Assembly: GCA_030268105.1 (NCBI GenBank)
Contig: BSDZ01000024.1
Location: 496,001-560,000, forward strand
Source of the DNA: Volvox africanus
Lineage: Eukaryota > Chlorophyta > Chlorophyceae > Chlamydomonadales > Volvocaceae
Direction: 5' to 3'
DNA: 64,000 nucleotides
The notes beneath the pieces are model-generated. The model saw only the letters and a program-made list of their open reading frames with translations, was not told where the DNA came from and searched no databases. The position numbers were made by a program, and so were the translations under genes. How positions within the stretch are numbered: the first letter of the stretch is position 1; each line of letters begins with the position of its first letter. This document shows, one piece after another, positions 1 to 10,642 of this stretch.

Positions 1-2
1 AT

Positions 3-2533
3 TCGGGCATGGTTGCGACTTTGCAGAGCCTGAAGCGGGAACGGACTTTGCTTTTCTACTCGTCGATGGTGGCGGCACGAGTCCCAGGTGAGGGGTAAGG
101 CGGGCTTGCGGACCGAGGGAAAAACATTTCTCGTTTAGGGATGGAACCTGGTTGGCAAGAGCTGAAGACTGTTAACAATCCTCAGACAGCACAGAGATGG
201 CTGCCCAGAGATGGGACCGGTGCATGTCGCGAGGCTTGATACATTGGGAAAACAATGACAAAGGCGCTCGCTGAAATGAACTGTCGAGTGTTATTTATGC
301 GACAGAAAACATATCAGCATCTCCTACGGCTGCCAGATGTGCAACTCAAGAGTGCACCAATGAAGGTGGGACGGCTGCAAGGTGGAAGGTGGGGCGGGAC
401 GTGGGATGGTCGGGTATCTGAGATGGCGCCCTTCCTTACAAGGAAAGAATTCCCAACCCGGCAGGCTTGCGGCCCTTGCGGCAGTGGGACAACGAGGAGG
501 CGATCCTTCAACAGCTCGTGCTGCTGGGCCGCTACGATGGCGCGCAGGCGCTAGTCGAGGGCTGCTGCGGCGGCCAGGGCTATGGCGGTTCTCAGTGGCT
601 GAAGTATATGCAGCTGGTGGTTGAGAATCTGGCGGAACATTGTACGATACTGCAGTTGAAGGACGGCGGTAAGCTTCCAGCCAGGATTTTGTGGGGACAT
701 GTCGCAAATGGCGGAGGCTCATGGTATTCGTGTCTAGGTACTGTATTGCATGTGGTGCTTTACTGGGTTGGCAACCTGGCCTGTCGCAAGTCAGGTCACG
801 TTGTCGCGCGGAAGGTTGCTACCCTTCTGGGAATGATTGGCGTACGTCCCGTCATATGCACTACGAAATGCCACAACTTTCGCTCCGCCCCTTCCAATCT
901 TGTGGAATTTTCGTCCTCTTACCCTCCATCTCGTGCGTCTTTCTTTTTTTAACAGATATCGATGCCTGAAAGATGCAACCTTAATGCTTCCGCGTGCCAT
1001 CACCTCACAATGCACACTGGAAAGCAATTCGACATCTCAAGCGGGAAATTGTGAGTTGATGCTCGAGATGCAACCCCTTACCGCGTCCGCCTTCGCACAG
1101 GCTTGACGCCCAATGGCGAAAGGCCACCACGCCGTCGGCTGGACCCCGTACATGACGAGTTCGAGGGCGGGGGCCTGGGGGCTGCCAGTGCTGCCGCCGT
1201 GGCAGCCACCCTAGGCGGCCGCGCTGCGCCGTTATGGGGAAAGCTCCGAAACCTATTACTTGAAATAGTCAACCGGGATAGGGACGTGGAGCTGAATAGT
1301 GGAGGACTACCGGTGGCCTGGCTGCTCCGCGACACCGCGGCAAGAGCGGTGCTGTCCACAGATAAGAGGATCAACATACCGCAGTGGTTGCAAGACATGT
1401 TCCTGGTGAGCTAGGTCTGGGTCGACCAAGTGGTCCCGTGCTGTCCCATCTACGTAGTCCAGTTTGGTTGGGAAATGGATGCACCGATACAGAGCGGCAG
1501 GTCGAGAACAAGATGGGGGGTGCTCAACTGATGAGGTGCACCTCGTGTAGACGTGTGATGTAGAAGGAGAACCTCCGCCATACAGGAGTTGATTGGATTC
1601 ACACGGGTGTTGAATCCAGTCAACACCCGTCAAGCAGACATAAGTTCTTGGAACCTCACGAGCGCGAAGCCCCGCATGTATTTATGGTCGTCACACTGTA
1701 GGATGTTCGCACGCCGCTCGATGCTTGATGGTTTGCGTGATGCCTTCTCTGCCCCGTGTTGGCGCGGCTTTGCAGGCTCCGCCCGGTGACAGCGTGGCTG
1801 CTGCCCCAGCCTCAATGGGATCGTGGTCATGCGGTCCTGCTTCCCTGTTGGCGCTCTACGTTCAGCACAATCGGCTCCCGGCGGCAGTGGAGCTGGTGTG
1901 TTCGCAGGTGGATCTGTGGAGCAACGAGGACGTTCTGCGCCGCCGGCAGCATTGTGCAGCGTGGATGCCATACCCGCAGGTGCGCCAGCGCGTCATTATC
2001 CACAGTGCACGGCGGTGTGTGGAGCTCTTCTGTTTCCGCTCCTAGCCACGATTTTTTTCCGCCTCACCGGTTGCCGCTCGCGAGCCTTGGTTCTCTTAAC
2101 TCTAGCAACTTGCTCTATTAAGCTGCATTGCATATACCCTTGTACGCCAGAGCATTACCACAGCGTCGCATGAAGATTGCTCCTAGATTGCTCCTTTGCT
2201 TTTCTCCCGCTAAACCAATAGGTGGAACTTTTGCGCGCAAAACTCGTCGTTAGCAAGCAGCTAAACGAGCAGCGCTTCGGTTCATTGCTGGAACAGCTCG
2301 ATGCGTCAATGGCGGCCCATGTGGAGCTTGTGCGTATGGACACGGAGGGGGTGAAGGCGTACCAGATTGAAGGTGTTGATGTGAGCGGCGGCGGCGGCGG
2401 CATCTCGCAAGCTGCCGGGAGTCCGGCACTGTTGATGCTGCAAGCGCCCGAAGCGGCATCGCCGCCTGCCGGTCGTGTGCCATCGCCAATGTTTGGAACG
2501 GAGATGCGCGGCGGCTTGCGGTTGTTTGGGTAG
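3..2533 (+). CDS. NUP160: NUP160/Nup120-like nucleoporin, 3' part (5' end outside window)
   Basis: This is the C-terminal part of a probable scaffold nucleoporin of the Nup107-160 (Y) complex, which acts at the nuclear pore. Exons read are 3-87, 465-668, 1101-1405, 1776-1979 and 2222-2533. Every junction is GT-AG and the phases match (1, 1, 0, 0). Recognition rests on helical-repeat motifs seen near the C-terminus of NUP160: IPQWLQDMFL, then SLLALYVQHNRLPAAVELV, then AAWMPYPQ running across the splice into VELLRAKL. The last exon ends in a Gly/Ala/Pro-rich tail and stop TAG. The tail before the stop (RGGLRLFG) is not part of the motif I know. The gene is cut by the left edge, so the N-terminal beta-propeller is not visible. 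The family call is from memory of motifs, and a degenerate alpha-solenoid protein of another kind remains possible. Confidence 0.72.
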
Positions 2534-2788
2534 CTTCCGAGTCAAACAGCCCAGCAGCCACGTGTGCATAATCAAGGCTAGCGTGTCGGTTGACCTTCCC
2601 GGTTATTGTCGATAACTACACAGCGGTCCGCGGCGCTACTGATTTTGGGGTCGGACCAAGATTTTGGGGCAGCGGCAAGCATCACGTGTGCAGCGGGAAG
2701 GTAATGGTGCGCCGCCAACGCGCGCATAACCACTTCGCTAGGCGATCATATGTAATGCCGGGCTTACAGCTACCGGGGCCGAACATAC

Positions 2789-2867
2789 CTGCCACGGACG
2801 AAGCACCCATCCCCAGGATCAGGGCCACGGCGAAGAGCCCGGCTAGGGACGTGCGGCGTAGGTCCAT
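2789..2867 (-). pseudogene. orphan copy of gene B exon 1 (signal peptide)
   Basis: This is the mirror copy of 9143-9221 and encodes the same signal peptide, beginning MDLRRTSLAGLF, followed by the same GTATGT splice donor. Homology to gene B ends at 2668, inside the first intron. Beyond that point lies the 3' flank of the NUP160-like gene, with no exon 2. A transcript from here could therefore not make the family protein. Confidence 0.85.
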
Positions 2868-3548
2868 TGGGTCGAGTTCAGAAACCTCCGCCGATACACA
2901 AATGAAGCTTCTTTAAGTACGCTGAAACACAGTGCTCCGTCGCTGTAAGTGCTCCGTCCAGTGCTCCGAAAGTCATGTGGTGCTTGCTGAGGGAGCTGAC
3001 ACAGAGCCGGACTTTATGCCTGTGCTGATCTCCATGTAACGCACGTCAACTGCCCCAGTGTGCATTTATCCGTTATTTCGGTTTCTTGACCGAGGGGGGC
3101 ATCCTAGAAGTCTGAAGTAATCGATTTTCCACCATGGGAGCCCGTTGGACTCACTCGTGGACAGCTAGAACCTTGGACAGGTAGGGAGGTCGTGATTGAG
3201 GTGGCTTCGCATCTGCATCTGCGTCCCCGCCCGCCCCGGGTGTGCATTCCTAGGTGCAGCTTCACCCTTCACATCCCACGTCGCGACCATGACGTGACGA
3301 AGAACCTGCGCCCACCCTTCAGTACCACCCAGATTATCGGGACCCTGCAGGAACTGTTACTTGACCATGATCCGTCGTTGACGGCACACCTTCACCCGCT
3401 TCACCAAACCTGATGTTGTTAAGGAGGGACCCCATCGTTCAGCAGCAGCAGCAGCACGGTAATCTGCACTCGCAACAATCGAGAATCGAGGATCGGCTGG
3501 ATAAAAACAAGTTGGATAGAAACGCGGATAGAAACAAGACGAGTTGGG

Positions 3549-3573
3549 TGATGATGATGATGATGATGATGAT
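3549..3573 (+). repeat. (ATG)n microsatellite in left arm, mirrored at 8437-8461
   Basis: An uninterrupted GAT/ATG trinucleotide run. The mirror run in the right arm has the same length. Long microsatellites change length quickly, so equal lengths argue that the two arms are very young, recently homogenised, or one sequence counted twice by the assembler. Confidence 0.85.
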
Positions 3574-4986
3574 GACCTATTATGTAGTAATGGTATAGCG
3601 GTGTGTTGAACAACTGATAGATCTGAGCCAGACCTTCTTAACGGACAACGTTGTGCACCACTGGGTTTGGATTTGCAGTACGCAAGTACCTGAAGTACCA
3701 CATATGACACGGTCCTGCCCCCTCACATGGCCGTGTGCGTATGAACGAGAGGGAGGGAGAGAGGGAGAGTTGTTGCACTGAAACTACCTGCACCGTGCGT
3801 TCTCAAAGTATTGTTAAGAGCGCCGGGTACTGCTTTCCAAACGAGCTATCGTTTTATGTACTGGATCAGGTGCACCAACGGCCGTTTCGGGGTCTGCTGA
3901 AGTCCCTCACGCAATCACTGCAGACTCTTCCGAGGATCAAGAATCGCTCACGTAATTACTCAACTTCCGCCTTCCAACTGTTATGACTGTTCAGCGGCTA
4001 CTTCTCTGATATGACGTGTGCTGTGTGGTAGCTATATCGTCCAATCTGCTTTGCTGCGGGTAGATTGATATCATCCGCGCAGTCCTCCCGTTCGACACGT
4101 ACGACACATTGATTGTGATCGGGTCATATCGGCGCAAAGTTACAAGAAAACATGAAAGCTCGTGTGAACGACAACGGGAAGACTCCGGCAACGCATGTCG
4201 GCAACCCCACATTCCTAAATGCATCGCCAACGGTCCTAAGCCTCGTCAACGGACAAGGGGCAACCAGTACGGCCTTTCCCTCGCACCCTCTCGGCACATC
4301 TCTAATCAACATTCTATTGCCCAACGCCCAACTTCCCATTTTCAACATCCTCCAGACACTATTACTGCGTATATACGATAGATACCCAGTGCAGCCACTC
4401 CGCTCCGCCCCAAAGTTGCTTACACCCTTTGGTGGCTACGCCCTTCCTGTGCAGTTTGGGGGAAAGGGCGGGACGAGGTCCGGTCCATCACCGCGACATC
4501 AACTTTCTTGCAATACAGCAGAGTTGTCGTAGGCAAGATGGTTCCTCCTCCTCTGCCTTCTCATATGCAGGGACCGAACAAAGCAAAGGCTACTGCTAAT
4601 GCTGCTATTACCTCGTGCAGTCCGATACGGACCTTCAGCAGCCCACGAACCCCACCAGTGTAACGGCGAGGGATGCCCTCCCAGATCGTCTTCAACATGG
4701 CCCGTTTCTCTCCCCACCCCGCCTCATAGCCTTCCAACCCGCGGCATCCGACACGCCAGAACGCCGTGTTCTGGGTCCAGGCATCCGATACTTTACTCTT
4801 TACACACAAAGTCGCACCCCAGCCTGTGTCAGTTGACGATACGTCGAACTAAAGTATCGTTGCGAAATCCCAACCTCCAACCGGCAGAGGCTGCGGTGCA
4901 CAGAGTGCTCCACAATCGCCTGGCCCTTGCCGTTGGTCCTTACCATGGTCAAGGCGTGCCGACCCCCACGTCAGCCAGGTCGTCCT

Positions 4987-5109
4987 TTAGCCACCACACT
5001 CGTCCATAATGTTGTCGATGGTCTTCTTCGTGTCCTTCAGGAAGTTATTTACCTGGTCTCGGTACGTGGGGACCTCCAGGCAGTCGTAATACTTTGCGAA
5101 TGGCAGTAG
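4987..5109 (-). pseudogene. orphan copy of gene A exon 3
   Basis: This is the mirror copy of 6901-7023, with the KYYDCLEVP motif, terminal Cys-Gly-Gly and stop. It is preceded on the minus strand by the same splice acceptor. In the present orientation no exon 1 or exon 2 lies upstream on the minus strand, because the spacer carries those on the plus strand. It would become the working exon 3 of gene A if the spacer inverted. Confidence 0.85.
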
Positions 5110-5687
5110 CTGCGTTCGCGATCCGCGGGAGTGGGAACAGGTTGGGTTTGCAAGGAAAGACAAAAGTGCAAATGCATGGAAAGATAATTGCTTATTTGCA
5201 CTATGCGTCATTGAGGGCCGTCGTTGGACAGTCCATGGTCCCGGACCCTGAGCCACAACGAGTGCATTCTTCTTTACCATTACAGCATGAGGACACCCGA
5301 CAGGCCTTATGCGGCAGTCCCCGCAGCGACTTACCGTGTGTCAGGTGCGGTACAAGCTTCCGGGATCATCATGACTCCCGCTTCGCGACATGGTACGCAA
5401 AAACGTTTCATTTAATTTTGACAGGGAGCCGAGGAAGGCTGACCAAACTGTGACAAGGATGACGGATTCTCGGGCCCTCGAAGCATGTCGAATTGTACGA
5501 CGGATTCCATCCTGTTTTTGTCAAGCGTTTGCAACCTTAGGCACTCTGTACGGGTGCAGCAAACGGGCACTTCAAAGCATTTTAAGCCGGCGGACGTGAA
5601 TCTCTTCATTCGGCTGTCAGTATATTTGTTATCATCGCAGACGGACGTTCACATTCCGCAGACAGGTAACGGTCCACAAATCCAGCA

Positions 5688-7023
5688 ATGAATCCTCGGC
5701 GCGCCTTCATCATCGGCCTTGCCGCAGCGGCGCTCATCCTCATGCTGGGCGCCTCTACGGTGTCTGGTGAGTGCTTCCGGACACAAGGTTTACATCCAAG
5801 AGTACCTTCCCGAGAGGGTTCTGATCCGAAAACTTCTTCACTGGCGCATCATTGCTGCACGCGCAGAAGTGAAATGCCAGCCGTGATAGGCTTCGGGAAC
5901 TTCGGACTAGAATTAATCAACGCTATCATCTTCAAAATTATGCTTTTCAAAATGTGCCCCGTTGTGAGGTTACTTTCGGATTCACCAATTCTTGATCCCT
6001 AAATCTTTCGTTCCAATACATGATGTGACCAAACCCTGGGCTATCGGAAACTGACGCGTGGCTTCTGGCCGTTTCTGTTAGTTCCTCGACTCTTCCCGAC
6101 AGCCCCATATTTGAGGTGCCCGGATGCGAGCCCTCGACATGCCCGACCGACACACGGGCCAAGACTGAAAACGTGTAGCTCAGCCCCAAAATGGCCAATC
6201 ACAGCATTCTGACGCACTTCGCGCCCGACTTCCGCCGCGTGCTTCCCCATCCCTATAGAAGTTTATCAGCCCGTGGTTGCCCTGCCCCGTCGCATGTTCG
6301 CTGCCATGCCATTCACAACGTGAACCCGGCTTGGACCCTTGCAGCTGTGGACACTGCCATGTGCGATCAGGCCGGTCGGGATCTGCCGAATAACCCGGAC
6401 ATCAAGGCTTTCAAGGACTGCGCCTACTCGACCCTGACTCCGCGTTGCTGCCGCAAGGTGGGTGATTGAATGTTTGGCCGTTTCGGCTGCTTGCGTTCCT
6501 GGGCGTTGTCTCCGCAGTTTGGGTCTGGGACAAAAACATATAACAAAATAATTTATTGATTCAATTACTGTTTTCATATTTTCCACATCTCCATAACACA
6601 AGCTCGGTCGGCATGACGTGGACTTGTGATTCAGAGATCACGTCCGCAGGGTCCGCTATCCCCGCAAGTGGCAAAACGGAAGAAAGGGGGACCTTGCAGG
6701 CGGCGGCGCACAGCTCTCCACAATCCCGGATCGGATTTCCAGCACAGGCCTCCAGCGGGCCCTGCCGGGTCCACTCTTTTGCCGTATGCGTCAGGAGGCT
6801 TCGAAGATAAATAGCCGTAAACCCGTCTTTCCATGCATTTGCACTTTTGTCTTTCCTTGCAAACCCAACCTGTTCCCACTCCCGCGGATCGCGAACGCAG
6901 CTACTGCCATTCGCAAAGTATTACGACTGCCTGGAGGTCCCCACGTACCGAGACCAGGTAAATAACTTCCTGAAGGACACGAAGAAGACCATCGACAACA
7001 TTATGGACGAGTGTGGTGGCTAA
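5688..7023 (+). CDS. six-cysteine small secreted protein, paralogue A
   Basis: A 104-residue predicted secreted protein in three exons: 5688-5766, 6345-6457 and 6901-7023 (phases 1 and 0). Exon 1 is a signal peptide starting MNPRRAFII, with a hydrophobic Ala/Leu core and ending in Ser-Gly. Exon 2 has Cys, then LPNNPDIKAFKDC, then a CC pair. Exon 3 has KYYDCLEVP and a final Cys near the stop. Spacing is C-x18-C-x8-CC-x11-C-x27-C. Exons 1 and 2 lie in the spacer of the inverted repeat and exon 3 lies in its right arm, so intron 2 crosses the repeat boundary. Paralogues B, C and D follow on the same strand. I do not recognise the family. The spacing is loosely like plant eight-cysteine (LTP/2S albumin) proteins lacking two cysteines, which is only a hypothesis. 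Confidence 0.82.
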
Positions 7024-9342
7024 AGGACGACCTGGCTGACGTGGGGGTCGGCACGCCTTGACCATGGTAAGGACCAACGGCAAGGGCCAGGCGATTGTGG
7101 AGCACTCTGTGCACCGCAGCCTCTGCCGGTTGGAGGTTGGGATTTCGCAACGATACTTTAGTTCGACGTATCGTCAACTGACACAGGCTGGGGTGCGACT
7201 TTGTGTGTAAAGAGTAAAGTATCGGATGCCTGGACCCAGAACACGGCGTTCTGGCGTGTCGGATGCCGCGGGTTGGAAGGCTATGAGGCGGGGTGGGGAG
7301 AGAAACGGGCCATGTTGAAGACGATCTGGGAGGGCATCCCTCGCCGTTACACTGGTGGGGTTCGTGGGCTGCTGAAGGTCCGTATCGGACTGCACGAGGT
7401 AATAGCAGCATTAGCAGTAGCCTTTGCTTTGTTCGGTCCCTGCATATGAGAAGGCAGAGGAGGAGGAACCATCTTGCCTACGACAACTCTGCTGTATTGC
7501 AAGAAAGTTGATGTCGCGGTGATGGACCGGACCTCGTCCCGCCCTTTCCCCCAAACTGCACAGGAAGGGCGTAGCCACCAAAGGGTGTAAGCAACTTTGG
7601 GGCGGAGCGGAGTGGCTGCACTGGGTATCTATCGTATATACGCAGTAATAGTGTCTGGAGGATGTTGAAAATGGGAAGTTGGGCGTTGGGCAATAGAATG
7701 TTGATTAGAGATGTGCCGAGAGGGTGCGAGGGAAAGGCCGTACTGGTTGCCCCTTGTCCGTTGACGAGGCTTAGGACCGTTGGCGATGCATTTAGGAATG
7801 TGGGGTTGCCGACATGCGTTGCCGGAGTCTTCCCGTTGTCGTTCACACGAGCTTTCATGTTTTCTTGTAACTTTGCGCCGATATGACCCGATCACAATCA
7901 ATGTGTCGTACGTGTCGAACGGGAGGACTGCGCGGATGATATCAATCTACCCGCAGCAAAGCAGATTGGACGATATAGCTACCACACAGCACACGTCATA
8001 TCAGAGAAGTAGCCGCTGAACAGTCATAACAGTTGGAAGGCGGAAGTTGAGTAATTACGTGAGCGATTCTTGATCCTCGGAAGAGTCTGCAGTGATTGCG
8101 TGAGGGACTTCAGCAGACCCCGAAACGGCCGTTGGTGCACCTGATCCAGTACATAAAACGATAGCTCGTTTGGAAAGCAGTACCCGGCGCTCTTAACAAT
8201 ACTTTGAGAACGCACGGTGCAGGTAGTTTCAGTGCAACAACTCTCCCTCTCTCCCTCCCTCTCGTTCATACGCACACGGCCATGTGAGGGGGCAGGACCG
8301 TGTCATATGTGGTACTTCAGGTACTTGCGTACTGCAAATCCAAACCCAGTGGTGCACAACGTTGTCCGTTAAGAAGGTCTGGCTCAGATCTATCAGTTGT
8401 TCAACACACCGCTATACCATTACTACATAATAGGTCATCATCATCATCATCATCATCATCACCCAACTCGTCTTGTTTCTATCCGCGTTTCTATCCAACT
8501 TGTTTTTATCCAGCCGATCCTCGATTCTCGATTGTTGCGAGTGCAGATTACCGTGCTGCTGCTGCTGCTGAACGATGGGGTCCCTCCTTAACAACATCAG
8601 GTTTGGTGAAGCGGGTGAAGGTGTGCCGTCAACGACGGATCATGGTCAAGTAACAGTTCCTGCAGGGTCCCGATAATCTGGGTGGTACTGAAGGGTGGGC
8701 GCAGGTTCTTCGTCACGTCATGGTCGCGACGTGGGATGTGAAGGGTGAAGCTGCACCTAGGAATGCACACCCGGGGCGGGCGGGGACGCAGATGCAGATG
8801 CGAAGCCACCTCAATCACGACCTCCCTACCTGTCCAAGGTTCTAGCTGTCCACGAGTGAGTCCAACGGGCTCCCATGGTGGAAAATCGATTACTTCAGAC
8901 TTCTAGGATGCCCCCCTCGGTCAAGAAACCGAAATAACGGATAAATGCACACTGGGGCAGTTGACGTGCGTTACATGGAGATCAGCACAGGCATAAAGTC
9001 CGGCTCTGTGTCAGCTCCCTCAGCAAGCACCACATGACTTTCGGAGCACTGGACGGAGCACTTACAGCGACGGAGCACTGTGTTTCAGCGTACTTAAAGA
9101 AGCTTCATTTGTGTATCGGCGGAGGTTTCTGAACTCGACCCAATGGACCTACGCCGCACGTCCCTAGCCGGGCTCTTCGCCGTGGCCCTGATCCTGGGGA
9201 TGGGTGCTTCGTCCGTGGCAGGTATGTTCGGCCCCGGTAGCTGTAAGCCCGGCATTACATATGATCGCCTAGCGAAGTGGTTATGCGCGCGTTGGCGGCG
9301 CACCATTACCTTCCCGCTGCACACGTGATGCTTGCCGCTGCC
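6826..9342. repeat. right arm of 2,517-bp inverted repeat
   Basis: Mirror of 2668-5184. It contains the functional exon 3 of gene A (6901-7023), the whole A-B intergenic region, exon 1 of gene B (9143-9221) and 121 bp of gene B intron 1. Because both exons sit in proper gene context here, this arm is the likely original and the left arm the inserted inverted copy. The spacer between arms is 5185-6825. Confidence 0.95.
7024..9142. other. A-B intergenic region inside right arm
   Basis: About 2.1 kb with no open frame I can support. The reading frames present have no recognisable motif and are duplicated in mirror image in the left arm. A TGTAA, the common volvocine poly(A) signal, occurs near 7205, after the gene A stop. 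Simple repeats include the (ATG)n run and a short (CTG)n run near 8558. Confidence 0.6.
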
Positions 9343-10642
9343 TTCCCAGCCCTTCAGGGCCCCTGGGCCCCCTCATGGGCATGGGCTGCCTGGCGCAGGT
9401 CCGGGGGCGTGTGCAATGCACACCGGCCATCCCCAAGAACGTAATGCACGCACAAGTACAGACACATACAGACATATACACTCTCTTTCTGTCAGCTAGT
9501 TATGACCCTTTTCTGATGATTCTTCGGTCCCCTATCATGATGTTTTCCACAACTCGGGCTTCCCCAAACTAATAATCGTGGTTTTAACCTTCCAAAACTC
9601 AAAAAAATGGTTGAACATATTGAGCATACGCATGGGGTTGAGATGTGACGGGCACTGCACCATAAGCCGCACCTCACCCGTGTATATATATATATATATA
9701 TATATAAGGGTTTTAGGGTTTAAAACTAAGAAACCCTAAAACCCTAAAACCCTATATAAACCCTAGTATATATATATATATATTATACTAGGGGACCCTA
9801 CAGGGACCCTCACTAGCTTTGTAAACATCCCAATCCGTTATTGCTGGCGACCGCATTTCCTGCCCACAACTCGCAGCTGTAGACAAAGCCCTCTGCGAGC
9901 AAGGCAGGCGAGTTCTCCCTAACGACCCCGGCGTCCAAGCCTTCAAGAAGTGCGCCTCTCCGGGGGATATCTCCACCAACTGCTGTGCAAAGGTGTGTTG
10001 GTGGTGTTACCGAGAAAGGGGAAGGACAGACTGAGAAGCAGGGGTGTGCGTGTACGTGTGCGCGTATATGCGCGTGTATATGCGTGCGCGTGTGTACACC
10101 CAGGAGGAGGGGCGGTGGCCATAGTGCTGCCATACAGTGCAAGGAGCGCTGTGTAGTCAATGCGCTGCCGCTTGCCCATAGGAACGTAAAGGACGGGCCT
10201 GATGTAAGTGTTCGTTCCAATACACAGGCCGCCAGCCACTGGGGAGCACTGCTTGCTTGTAGTTCCCCAGTACGTCCCCGTGTCTAACCAGGCTTATCCT
10301 GCCCGCCCGCCTGCCACTTGTAAGGTTTAGACTTATCCCAGCGTCGCCTGCTCATCACGTCTTTGTGCAGATGATGGAAGTAGCTGTGTATGTCCTCGTC
10401 TGTGCGAAAACGCCAATTGTATCCCAGCTTGCATGTCATCCTCCACCTGCCCTCCACTTTCCACTCTGCACTTTGTCGTTTGTTCACCCGCGACCCCATC
10501 TGGTGACTCCGCGCAGCTTGTCGCGATTGGGAAGTATTATGATTGCCTGAGCGACCCAACCTATAAGGCCCAAGTGAACACCTTCCTCGGCGGCGTCACC
10601 ACTGTGGACAAGGCCAAGAAGGCGTGTGGGATCAGCAAGTGA
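9143..10642 (+). CDS. six-cysteine small secreted protein, paralogue B
   Basis: A 106-residue predicted secreted protein with exons 9143-9221, 9877-9992 and 10517-10642 (phases 1 and 0, as in paralogue A). The signal peptide starts MDLRRTSLAGLF and ends SSVAG. Exon 2 carries CEQGRRVLPNDPGVQAFKKC and then CC. Exon 3 carries GKYYDCLSDP, AQVNTFL and a Cys five residues before the stop. Cysteine spacing is C-x18-C-x9-CC-x11-C-x26-C. Exon 1 and the first 121 bp of intron 1 lie in the right arm of the inverted repeat; the rest is unique. Intron 1 holds a TA/telomere-type palindrome and intron 2 a long alternating purine-pyrimidine tract. A TGTAA lies 35 bp past the stop. Function is unknown; secretion to the matrix or vacuole is inferred from the signal peptide. 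Confidence 0.82.
9683..9782. repeat. (TA)n flanking head-to-head telomere-type repeats
   Basis: Inside intron 1 of paralogue B: twelve TA units (9683-9706), G-rich TTTTAGGG-type repeats (9707-9721), a short centre, then C-rich CCCTAAAA repeats (9731-9765), then eight more TA units (9767-9782). The two telomeric tracts point towards each other, as at a telomere fusion or after capture of telomeric DNA at a break. The whole block is self-complementary. Confidence 0.9.
10044..10099. repeat. 56-bp strictly alternating purine-pyrimidine tract
   Basis: Lies in intron 2 of paralogue B. Every base from 10044 to 10099 alternates purine and pyrimidine, as a mixture of GT, GC and AT steps. Such tracts can adopt left-handed Z-DNA under supercoiling. 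No other role is visible. Confidence 0.85.

Larger units (their letters stand above)
2668..5184. repeat. left arm of 2,517-bp inverted repeat
   Basis: Position x in this arm is the reverse complement of position 12010-x. The two arms agree without indels wherever compared, including both ends and several internal stretches. The match stops abruptly at 2668 (outer end) and 5184 (inner end). On the minus strand the arm carries, in order, a copy of gene A exon 3, intergenic DNA, a copy of gene B exon 1 and the start of gene B intron 1. Neither exon copy has its partner exons on this strand, so this arm looks like the derived copy and the right arm the source. Confidence 0.95.

Noticed and set aside
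3357..3710. 117-codon minus-strand frame with Ser and Phe-Tyr-Pro runs, mirrored at 8300-8653
   Set aside because: It is driven by simple repeats in the inverted-repeat arms and has no homologue motif or splice context.
5185..6825. the spacer as a transposon with the arms as terminal inverted repeats
   Set aside because: The spacer holds ordinary exons of gene A and the arms hold host exons; there is no transposase and no target-site duplication at 2668/9342.
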